Source: CAXBNB01 sp049115735
GTDB lineage: Bacteria > Bacteroidota > Bacteroidia > Cytophagales > Cyclobacteriaceae
Assembly: GCA_049115735.1 (NCBI GenBank)
Contig: JAGDZP010000014.1
Coordinates: 1-64,000 of the forward strand
Direction of reading: 5' to 3'
DNA: 64,000 nt
Shown here: one piece after another, positions 19,120 to 27,900 of the stretch
Layout of the letters: each line of letters opens with the position of its first letter
How positions within the stretch are numbered: the first letter of the stretch is position 1
Position numbers and translations under genes: made by a program
Notes under the pieces: generated by a model
Told to the model about the DNA's origin: nothing
What the model saw: the letters and a program-made list of their open reading frames with translations, nothing else
Database searches by the model: none

Positions 19120-19241
19120 GGTATTCAGTTATAAAAGATGATTAAATAAATCAATAAAACTCCTCAGGGAAAGGATGAAAGCCATGTACAACTAAGTAGT
19201 GTAGCTGGTGAATAGGATTTACCGAAAAAAATTACCTTTTA

Positions 19242-20846
19242 TTAATCTTGGTCAAATTCTTTATACTCAAACCAATCAAAATCGGCGTGTTTTCGGCTTC
19301 CGGTTAGGTCCTGACAGCAGAGTCCGATAAAGGCACCCGTGAATGCCGGACGATATCTACTGGAACCATCACGAACATAATCATCGGATAGAATACTGCC
19401 ATCCAGAGTTGGACCAACCGGCTCCCATTCGTTTTCAGCTAGAGCATAGTAGAACTGTATAACCTCACGATTCCATACCAAGCTCAAGAACACAGGGTGG
19501 TCTGAACTAAGAGGTAATGGATCAGCAAGAGGCTCAGAAGTTTCAAAATTGTCGCAAGTATAAATGTTGAGATTTCTCTTATCAGTAGTTGAATCCATGG
19601 AAACCGCCAGGTAATGATAGTGAGCAGTGTTATAGAAGCAAACCAAACCGGCCAGTTGTTGGAAGTTGTCTGGTTGAAAATCCAAGCAAACAGAGGCTTT
19701 TACATTAAAAGCCTGAAGCCTGCGGGCAATGAGACTTTGGTTGTGAAAAGAGCTTAGACTCTCACGACCATAGAGTCTCAAAAATCCTTCTCGTTCTTCC
19801 AAAGAGAACCAATCAGAAGTAATTGGCACCCTTAGGGATTGAAAATTGATATCCAGGTGCTTCTCATCAAAATTATCCCTGATATTGTTCCTTTTAACCG
19901 AGGTTGGTATTAAGTCCGGTACTTCCACGGTCAATTCTGGTACCCTACTACCAGATTTCAAATATGGCCAATCACCATCCTCCCAAACTACTTCTGCCAT
20001 TGCCGTTTCCCTACCCAATGTACATCGCCCGTGTGTGCTTAAAGGCCTTCCTACGAGGAAAATCGAATACCAACGACCATCTTGCGTTTGAATCAAATCC
20101 CCATGCCCTGTCTTTTGCAATACTGCATTCTCATTATCCTTTGATGACACAAACGGATTATCAGGGTGTAATTCATAAGGTCCAAATAATTCTTTTGCTC
20201 GGGCAATAGACACAGCATGACCATACTCTGTACCTCCCTCTGCTGTCAGAAGATAATAGTAACCGTCCCTTTGATAAATGTGTGGCCCCTCTGTTTTGCC
20301 CAACTCAGATCCTTCAAATATATGTTTTACAGGGCCGATCAACTTCTTTTGATCAGGGTCATACTGCTGAATAATTATTCCACCAAAAAACTTCCCATTT
20401 CGATGGTCTACCAGCATGCTCGTGTACCATTTCGTGCCATCACTATCATGAAACAAGGATCCATCAAAACCACTGGAGTTTAAAAATATAGGGTCTGACC
20501 AATCACCTAAAATGTCCTCTGTCGTTACCAGGTAATTTGGAGTATCCTTCCATACACCATCGAAGGATTTTACATCGCAATAAACCAGGTAAAACGTGCC
20601 GTTATCATAAGACAAGCAAGGTGCCCAAACGCCACAGGAATCCGGAACACCAAGCATATCCAGTTGAGATATCCTATTTAGCGGTCTGGCCACCAGGTTC
20701 CAGTTGATCATATCAGTAGAGTGGTGAATTTGCACTCCCGGAAACCATTCGAATGTGGAAGTGGCTATGTAATAATCATCACCAACCCTGAGTATTGACG
20801 GATCAGGATTAAATCCTCTTAAAATTGGGTTAGTCACGTATTTCAT
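19242..20846 (-). CDS. GH43 family beta-xylosidase/alpha-arabinofuranosidase, cytoplasmic
   Basis: The 534-residue protein has a five-bladed propeller (about 1-310) and a C-terminal beta-sandwich (about 320-530). This is the architecture of XynB-type GH43 beta-xylosidases. The three catalytic acidic residues are D15 (GFNPDPS), D128 (SSGFDGSLFHD) and E186 (KTEGPHIY). There is no signal peptide, so it should hydrolyse imported short oligosaccharides in the cytoplasm. The start ATG overlaps the sugar-porter stop by four bases, which couples import and hydrolysis. Beta-xylosidase is the best guess; arabinofuranosidase is possible. Confidence 0.92.
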   Translation of the reverse strand: MKYVTNPILRGFNPDPSILRVGDDYYIATSTFEWFPGVQIHHSTDMINWNLVARPLNRISQLDMLGVPDSCGVWAPCLSYDNGTFYLVYCDVKSFDGVWKDTPNYLVTTEDILGDWSDPIFLNSSGFDGSLFHDSDGTKWYTSMLVDHRNGKFFGGIIIQQYDPDQKKLIGPVKHIFEGSELGKTEGPHIYQRDGYYYLLTAEGGTEYGHAVSIARAKELFGPYELHPDNPFVSSKDNENAVLQKTGHGDLIQTQDGRWYSIFLVGRPLSTHGRCTLGRETAMAEVVWEDGDWPYLKSGSRVPELTVEVPDLIPTSVKRNNIRDNFDEKHLDINFQSLRVPITSDWFSLEEREGFLRLYGRESLSSFHNQSLIARRLQAFNVKASVCLDFQPDNFQQLAGLVCFYNTAHYHYLAVSMDSTTDKRNLNIYTCDNFETSEPLADPLPLSSDHPVFLSLVWNREVIQFYYALAENEWEPVGPTLDGSILSDDYVRDGSSRYRPAFTGAFIGLCCQDLTGSRKHADFDWFEYKEFDQD

Positions 20847-22408
20847 TTCCTTCTTTTTACCAGTACTTCTTCCAGTTCTTCCAGCGATTTACCTTTTGTT
20901 TCTGGTAATAACCTTGCAATCATTATCAAACCTACAACTGCAAAACCTATGTAAATCAGGAAAGTCGTTATCGTTCCCAAATTTTCTAATTCCCAAGGGA
21001 ATACAAGGGTGACCAAAAAGCTAGTGAAGGAGTTAATAAATCCAATAACAGAAATGGACAAACCACGAATCTGAGTTGGAAATATTTCTGCCAACAACAC
21101 CCACATCACCGGACCTAGTGAAACTGCGAAGGAAGCGATAAATCCGAGAATGCCAACTAAGATTAGTATAGGGTTGGTTCGAATTGCTAACTTAACCAGT
21201 TGATCCTGGTTATCCCTAAAGGCTGTTTTTCCGATGAGTGGTGTCAAGGCTCGCCTAAACTCAATATCGCTGCTGTAGGTTTTTCCTATGACTGATTCGA
21301 TCTTAACAGTTTCTATCTTCTCCGAAAGCTGCACAGCCGATTCCTCAGTTAGTGTATAAGTAGCCTGACTAAAGCCATACACAGCTATGCTAAGGCTTAT
21401 CACTACTCCGGCCAATCCAGCCAAAAGCAATGGTTTTCTCCCAAACCTATCGATGATCGTCATGGCTATGATGGTGAACAGTACGAAGGTAACTCCGACC
21501 ATCACAGCCTGGGTAAATGCTGCATCCTTGCCCACACCGGATTGCTCAAATATTGTATTGGCATAGAAGAAGATCGCGTTGATACCGGTGATCATCTGTA
21601 CAATTCCTATCACCAAACCGATCGTCAGCACCAATCGCATTTCAAAAGAAAATAACATTTTGATGAGCTGTCCAAATGGTTTCTTTTCCCTTCTGCTTTC
21701 TTCTATACTCAGCTCTATTTGCTGTCTTTCTTCTTCCGCTTTTTCATCACCAAATAATTTAGTAAGCACGCCCTTAGCCTCTTCTGTATATCCCTTGAGT
21801 AATAACCACCGCGGACTTCTTGGCACAAAAAACATCATCACAAAATATACAACAGCGGGAATGGCTTCCAAAGCCAGCATCCATCGCCAAACATTCTGCT
21901 CAGTCAATGCTGATGATTCAGCCATGGCGTTTTGGAGAAAGTAGTTGGTGAAGTAGGCTACTGACAGGCCAATAACCAAATTGAGTTGTTGGATAGCCAC
22001 TAGTTTTCCGCGCTGGGCGGCAGGTGCTATTTCGGCTATGTATAGTGGCGCTAGGACCAAAGCAGCTCCAAATGCCAAACCACCGATCATCCTGGCAATC
22101 ACAATGGTCCAAAAACCAATTGCCAGTGCAGAACCAATAGCCGAAATGGCATAAAGCAAAGCTGCATATATTAAGATTTTCTTTCTTCCAGTATATGTAC
22201 TCAATGTTCCAGCCAACAGCATGGAGATCATTGCCGCAAATGATGGGGAGCTCACCACCACCCCGATCTCTACAGAGTCTAGATCCATTTGTGGAATAAT
22301 GTACCCGACGACCCCTGAAATGACAGAAGCATCAAAGCCATAAAGAAACCCTCCTAATGAAACAACGAGGGCAATATAAATCGATGTAGATGTTTTGGGT
22401 GATGCCAT
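20843..22408 (-). CDS. MFS sugar porter (xylose/galactose:H+ symporter type)
   Basis: The 521-residue protein has 12 predicted membrane helices with sugar-porter signatures: GGFLYGFDASVISG in helix 1, GRKKIL between helices 2 and 3, RSPRWLLLKG after helix 6, DRFGRKPLL between helices 8 and 9, and ETKGKSLEELE at the C-terminus. A loop of about 70 residues between helices 9 and 10 (about 350-405) is longer than in typical XylE/GLUT proteins. It should import a monosaccharide or short oligosaccharide across the inner membrane. It is the first gene of the operon continuing to 16306. Confidence 0.93.
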   Translation of the reverse strand: MASPKTSTSIYIALVVSLGGFLYGFDASVISGVVGYIIPQMDLDSVEIGVVVSSPSFAAMISMLLAGTLSTYTGRKKILIYAALLYAISAIGSALAIGFWTIVIARMIGGLAFGAALVLAPLYIAEIAPAAQRGKLVAIQQLNLVIGLSVAYFTNYFLQNAMAESSALTEQNVWRWMLALEAIPAVVYFVMMFFVPRSPRWLLLKGYTEEAKGVLTKLFGDEKAEEERQQIELSIEESRREKKPFGQLIKMLFSFEMRLVLTIGLVIGIVQMITGINAIFFYANTIFEQSGVGKDAAFTQAVMVGVTFVLFTIIAMTIIDRFGRKPLLLAGLAGVVISLSIAVYGFSQATYTLTEESAVQLSEKIETVKIESVIGKTYSSDIEFRRALTPLIGKTAFRDNQDQLVKLAIRTNPILILVGILGFIASFAVSLGPVMWVLLAEIFPTQIRGLSISVIGFINSFTSFLVTLVFPWELENLGTITTFLIYIGFAVVGLIMIARLLPETKGKSLEELEEVLVKRRK

Positions 22409-22606
22409 TCTTTGTATAGTTTAGAGTATGTGATTGAATATTATCGGTAATCTAGGACAGAGTTTTCATCACAAGATATCAACTTCTACTTCATTTTTAC
22501 GCTGATTGTTAATTTTGAGTACTTCAAGGTTATTGATACGTTTTACCAAAATGATCTCTAGTACCCAGTCATAGGCTATCAAAAATCCGGAAGCGAAAGC
22601 CGTAGA

Positions 22607-23251
22607 TTAATCCAAAATCACCCGTCCTAATTCCATACAGCTATTTGCAATTACATCAGCTCCAGCGTCATTGAGCTCTTTGATACTACCATGGCCCTAT
22701 GAAACTCCGATTGACCTGATTAAATTATCATGTGCCCCAATGATGTCGTACTTTCTATCACCGACCATCACAGTTTCGTGGGAGTTTAGTTTGTACTCTG
22801 TTATTACATGTTTGATGATTTCCGTTTTGTCCTTCCTGGTATTGTCCATATTACTTCCCACCACAGCTTCAAAATATTTATCCAGACCATAACGAGAAAT
22901 GATCTTTTCTGCATAGAAGGTAGGTTTGGATGTAGCCACAAAAAGACGAAATCCAGCGCCTGCCAATTCTTCCAGCATATCTACTACTCCATCGTACAAT
23001 GTGTTTTGTAGTATCCCTTTTTCCGAAAAGAATTCGCGATAGCATTTTACTGCCTCCAGTGCTCTGGTTTCGCTCAGTTGATATCTTTCTGTGAAAGAGT
23101 CTGTCAATGGTGGGCCGATAAAGCTCCTTAGAGCTACCCTATCGTCTTCTTTAATGCCAAGCTTATTCAACGCAAATAATACAGAATTAATTATTCCTTC
23201 TTCCGGTTCAATAATGGTCCCATCAAGATCGAATAGTACGTTTTTATGTAT
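22607..23251 (-). pseudogene. Decayed HAD-superfamily phosphatase (phosphoglycolate phosphatase-like)
   Basis: One continuous frame encodes the HAD motif I (NVLFDLDGTI), the cap domain, motif II (FVATSKP), a lysine region, and motif IV (VMVGDRKYDIIGA). Two lesions are visible. The expected ATG in front of HKNVLFDLDGT is ATA (23249-23251), and no ATG, GTG or TTG precedes motif I in this frame. After IRSIGVS an in-frame TAG (22697-22699) replaces the usual tyrosine; the same frame then continues GHGSIKELNDAGADVIANS to TAA at 22607. The open part, TTG 23170 to 22697, would give 157 residues without motif I, which should be inactive. Confidence 0.8.
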
Positions 23252-23359
23252 TGCACCAGTCTTCCAATTCTATTTATTACGGACTTACATTGAATACATA
23301 TTTATGGCTTGAACACTTGCAAAAAAATATATCTAACAAAAAAAGGCCGAGAGCGATTG

Positions 23360-23992
23360 TTACTTATCAGAAACGTTAATCACTTTCCATTCCTTCCCTT
23401 CTTTTTGAAAGACCACATCTATTTCCTTCCAATAATTTTTCTGACCATCATATTCATTAAAACATACAATTTGTAAATTTGCAATTCCATCATTGATTTG
23501 AAGTCCTTGAATTTCAAATCCAGCTGGCGATTCTTGGCTTTTGAGCCAATACATGTAATTGAAGAAAAAACAGGATTCTGGTTCCCATCCTAACTCTGCA
23601 TCTCCCCTGAATTTTAGCTCCTCCAAATCTTCTCTACATTGCCATACTCTCTTCTTCTCCTTTTCATAAAACACCTTGCTAAATATCCCCATTTTGTCCA
23701 AACTCTCGAAATATCCTTCGAGATCAAGGCTGTAATATCCTGAGTCATTTTTCAAAGCAAAAGGGCCGAAATTCCCATTTATAAAATCATAATATAGAAC
23801 TTTGGCAAGACCCTTAAGTATCACTGTGTCATTTTCTTCTTTAGCGGGTTCATTAACTTCTTGATCCTCTGATACTCTTACAACACTGGTTTTGGTAGTC
23901 TGGTGCTTTTGTATATTCTCTCTTTCTTCTTGCTGCTTTCTGCTACATGAAACAAATAGGAATAGCATTAATACTGGAAATATATATTTCAT
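23360..23992 (-). CDS. Small hypothetical lipoprotein
   Basis: The frame extends to 24028, but the ATG at 23992 gives a clean lipoprotein signal (MKYIFPVLMLFLFVSC, Cys16), so this start is preferred (210 residues). The charged linker after the lipobox (RKQQEERENIQKHQ) precedes a globular region with EIDVVFQKEGKEWKVINVSDK at the end, reminiscent of small NTF2/DUF-type lipoproteins. No catalytic motif is recognisable. It is separated from the upstream transport operon by a terminator, so it is probably expressed independently. Function unknown. Confidence 0.75.
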   Translation of the reverse strand: MKYIFPVLMLFLFVSCSRKQQEERENIQKHQTTKTSVVRVSEDQEVNEPAKEENDTVILKGLAKVLYYDFINGNFGPFALKNDSGYYSLDLEGYFESLDKMGIFSKVFYEKEKKRVWQCREDLEELKFRGDAELGWEPESCFFFNYMYWLKSQESPAGFEIQGLQINDGIANLQIVCFNEYDGQKNYWKEIDVVFQKEGKEWKVINVSDK

Positions 23993-24015
23993 CGAATTAG
24001 CATTAATAGTTTGAC

Positions 24016-24055
24016 AAAAGAGAGTCACACTCTGACTAATTCAACTTTGACTCTC
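24016..24055 (-). terminator. Terminator at the end of the transport supercluster
   Basis: GAGAGTCA (24020-24027) is a perfect inverted repeat of TGACTCTC (24048-24055) with a 20-base loop. On the minus strand the stem is followed by TTTTG. It lies about 30 bases after the stop codon of the ABC permease. Confidence 0.65.
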
Positions 24056-24085
24056 AGAAGGTAAAAAAAGAATTATTTGGTGACA

Positions 24086-24802
24086 TTACAAAAACTTCTC
24101 CCTAAACTGAAGATTGTACAAAGTGTAGAGGATACAGAGGGCGCTACCTATGGAAAGGTAGATTCTGTTTTTGAGGATGACTGATTCCCAGATCACCTGG
24201 TTGAGGTTTCTTGGATCGCGGAAAGGGTTTAGGAAGACGTTCCATTCACTGTTCATCAAGGGCTCGATAAATACAAAGAAAATCAAACCAACAATCACCA
24301 AAGTGATAGCGGTACCATTGCCGCTTCTGATTCTGGAAGAAAGCATAAATCCCAGGCTCGCCATGAATGTGGTTGGAAACATCAGCTCATATACCATCTC
24401 AAATATTGGGATCTGATAAAGGGTATAGTTGGATAGGATGCTTAAGAAAAGTAGGTTGAGGAAGGTGACGCAGATGACCAGAATGAAACGTGTCAGCCAA
24501 ATTTTGTATCGGTAATTCGGTATACCGAATATGATCTCCAGCATCTTAGAATCATCATCATTTTGCACACCATAGACTATCGGATAAAACATTAGCAACA
24601 TGCCGGGTAATACCAGGAAGCCATATACCATAGCACTTGACATGGTGGCGTCATTGGCTACAGTGATCGCTACTACTACAACCAGAAAGACAAAAGCCGC
24701 CAATAGAAAATAGATAAACTTATTGGCAAAGATGATCTTGAGGTTGTAGCGAACAAGGTCTCTAAGCAGTATGGCGGTATGTGTTAAATTGGCAATGCTC
24801 AT
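24086..24802 (-). CDS. ABC-2 type transporter permease
   Basis: The 238-residue integral membrane protein has about six helices (near 27-50, 57-78, 105-125, 133-152, 163-184 and 215-230). It lacks enzymatic motifs. The size and topology fit ABC-2/NosY-like permeases. It is the last gene of the transport cluster, 184 bases after the RND-ABC fusion, with a degenerate REP element between them. It is the obvious candidate membrane partner for the ATPase domain fused to the RND protein. The cargo is unknown. Confidence 0.75.
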   Translation of the reverse strand: MSIANLTHTAILLRDLVRYNLKIIFANKFIYFLLAAFVFLVVVVAITVANDATMSSAMVYGFLVLPGMLLMFYPIVYGVQNDDDSKMLEIIFGIPNYRYKIWLTRFILVICVTFLNLLFLSILSNYTLYQIPIFEMVYELMFPTTFMASLGFMLSSRIRSGNGTAITLVIVGLIFFVFIEPLMNSEWNVFLNPFRDPRNLNQVIWESVILKNRIYLSIGSALCILYTLYNLQFREKFL

Positions 24803-24830
24803 GCTAGATCACTTTGAAGATTTTGTTTTC

Positions 24831-24959
24831 GTACTCGTTTGTAACGAGTACGGATGTTTGCTGCTTTCTAACGCATCTGAATAACAACCATCAATCATTT
24901 GAGACACAAAATGGGCATCATAAATACCCGGTTCATCCACCCTCGTTGCAAACAAGGGT
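24831..24959. repeat. REP-like palindrome pair between the permease and fusion genes
   Basis: A perfect stem GTACTCGTT-TGT-AACGAGTAC lies at 24831-24851. A second, imperfect stem with arms ACCCTCGTT and AACAAGGGT lies at 24939-24959. The CTCGTT/AACGAG core is the same as in the elements flanking the transposase gene at 33.0-33.6 kb, but the order differs and the material between is degenerate. Confidence 0.75.
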
Positions 24960-24986
24960 GATGCATAATATGATATGGAAATACAA

Positions 24987-27900
24987 TCAATTCGCATTTT
25001 CTATTTCTTTTTCTGCTATTCCATTTTTGTCTTTCAACAACCATAAATAAGAATCTTCCAAAGTAGCTGTGGTCCTGACAGCACTATCCATAGGTCTATC
25101 CCTGGCAAGACACTTCACCTTTATTTGATCGCCTTCCCTCATGTGATGAACAACCTGATATGACCGTTGTATTTCTTCAAAGTCTTCCGGGTTGATAGTG
25201 ATTTCCCACACTTTATCCTTTGCGATCAGTGCCATTTCGGTCGGAGTACCATCATACTGAATTTTACCATTGATCAATACACCAACATGACTACACGAAT
25301 TGGCAATGTCCTCAATAATGTGCGTGCTAAATATCACCACCCTATCTTTACTCAGCTCCACCAGCAAGTTTCTAAACCTAATCCTCTCCAATGGGTCTAA
25401 TCCTGCAGTGGGTTCGTCTACCACCAGAATGCGCGGCAAGTGCAACAAGGTCTGTGCAATACCTATTCTCTGTTTCATTCCACCAGAAAATGAACCAATC
25501 GGCTTATCCTGATGCGTTTCCATGTGTACCTGCTTCAATACATTCTGCACTGCCTCATCTCTTTTTCCCTTATCAGTAATACCTTTTTGAATGGCCTGAT
25601 ACTGAAGAAAATCATAAGGTGTCATGTTTTCATAAGTACCGAACGCCTGTGGCAAATAACCGATCAGGCCCTGGAGTTCTTCTCTCTTTTCCAGCGTATC
25701 AATGCCGTTGATCCAAATCTTACCATAGCTCTGATCCAGGATGCCACAAATAATTCGCATCAAAGTAGTTTTCCCTGCACCATTCGGCCCCAATAGACCA
25801 AACATGCCATTTCCGATTGTCAGATTCACTGTTTGTAATGCTCTGAAAGGTTTCTTGCTGGCACCAATCAGTGGCATCACATTGATCACCCCATAGTATT
25901 TCCTAGCGGCTTTTCTAAAGAATCCTTTCTTTTCATTCTTCAAAACTTCTGGCTTCATTTTGAGCCTTTTGCCGGATTGATGTAGCACAAGCCCAACCAT
26001 CCAAATTATTCCAATAATGATCACTGGTGATCTTGTTTCTGCGTTCATCACAAAATACAAGAATGAAAGCAACACAAAACACCATAGAAAAAGAGATCTG
26101 ATCGTTGCGTATTTTCTACTGCCCCGAAAGAGGCTGCTGAAACTTGTGAATGTATAAACAATGGTGAGGTAGAGGAAATGCGAAAAAATAAATTGCCAAA
26201 AGAGAATATCTAAGAAGAAATATATGAAGTAGACAAGGAAACCTAAAACGGGTACTATCCAGATCAGCATGTTCCATTTTCCTTGCTGTGCTTGTAGTTT
26301 TTCATTGCTCTTGTCATAAATAGACTTGGCTGAATCCCACTGACGCTTAATCAGGCTCTTGCGTTCATAGACCTTAACAAGGTTTTGAATTGAAATAGTA
26401 ATTTCCTCATCGGCTCCAATCAAGGTAGTTCCTGCTTGTCGTAATGAATTCATCAGAAACCACGTAAGCCCCGGCACAGCAATTAAGACAACAAAAAACA
26501 AGAATATCTGCCACAAGAGGCTATCCACATAATCGTAAATCAAATACATAGCAATAGCCATGGCTACAATTTGAAGTGCCTTTATTGTGGGCTTCAGACC
26601 TGCAAACCAATTGAGGGCAGTCTCCATGCCAGAACTGAGTGTCGGAATAAACACCAGGGTAAGTATCGTGCTGAATATCAACCCTCCCATCACTGTGATC
26701 GCAAATGAAACGCCAATGATGGATACATACTCGGCCTGCCCCATAGCGAGTGGTATCAGCGCTACAACAGTGGTGATGACAGTGATGAAAATCGGCCGTA
26801 TTCTGGACATGCCTGCTACCATCAGTGCCCTAAACTTATTAAAGCCCCTGTTTCTGAGAATTCTGGAATAATCGATCAGGATAATCCCATTGTTCACAAC
26901 CACTCCAAGTAGAATTAAAAATCCGATCAGGGTATTGGGATCGAGAAGAGACTTGCTGGCAAATATGAGTCCGAGAAAGGCACCTGTAGCTGCCATCGGA
27001 ATAGAAAACATGATCACGAACGGCAAATGAAACGACTCGAAGACCGATGCAAGAATCATGAAGATGATAATGATAGCCGCAGTGATAAGGAAATAAAAAG
27101 TATCTAAACCTAAATCTTCAGGAACGGCCTCTACTGTTACTCCACTTGGGATATTGATGCTTGTCAACAGGTTGTCAATTTCCAAATGTGCTACCTCCAA
27201 CAAGTCTTCAGAATCACGAACTTCTCTGAGGAAAGCATAGGTAATCTTAATCTCCTTTTCCTGATTAATTCTTCTGATATCAGATGTTCCCCTTGCCAGG
27301 CGTATTCTGCTAAATTCTTCCAAATCATGACTTTCTCCAGAAGCAGATTTAACCTGCACCATCTTTAAATCCTGTAAATCCTTGGGTTCATATTCTATTT
27401 CTTCATCTTCTATTTCTTCATCTTCTACAATAGTAATTTCATATTCTTCGAGTTCTTGCTTGAAATTGATTCCGGTGGATACCTGAGGGGAAAAATTTCT
27501 TAACTCTGTTGCCACATTCGCCAGGTTGATCTCATAGTCATGCATCAATTTTTCGTCGAATACGATCTGAGCCTCAGGCTGGTTATCCCTTACATTCATT
27601 CGGCTAAACCTAACGGAGGAGAGTTCGTTCAAATTGTCGATCAGCTGGTTTCCGATTTTTTTCATTTGCTGAAAATCTTCACCTTTTATGCTGATGTATT
27701 CCTGGTTGCTACCAATGCCCAGGAAGCGCATAAAACCAGCTCCACCGCTCAGGCCACCACCACCTCCTCCACCACCGAAGACACCACCGGAAGCCGCTTC
27801 TTCCTCATTCAATGAAATCTGGACGTCCGGAAATAGTTTGGTGAAATTGGTCAGGCGCTCTTTCACATCTAAAAACGAATTTTCGTCAATGGACTCAAAC

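Noticed and set aside
22469..22606. Open frame upstream of the sugar porter with protein-like composition (AFASGFLIAYDWVLEIIL)
   Set aside because: It has no ATG or GTG start, is only about 45 codons and shows no recognisable family. It could be a remnant but is not supported enough to list.
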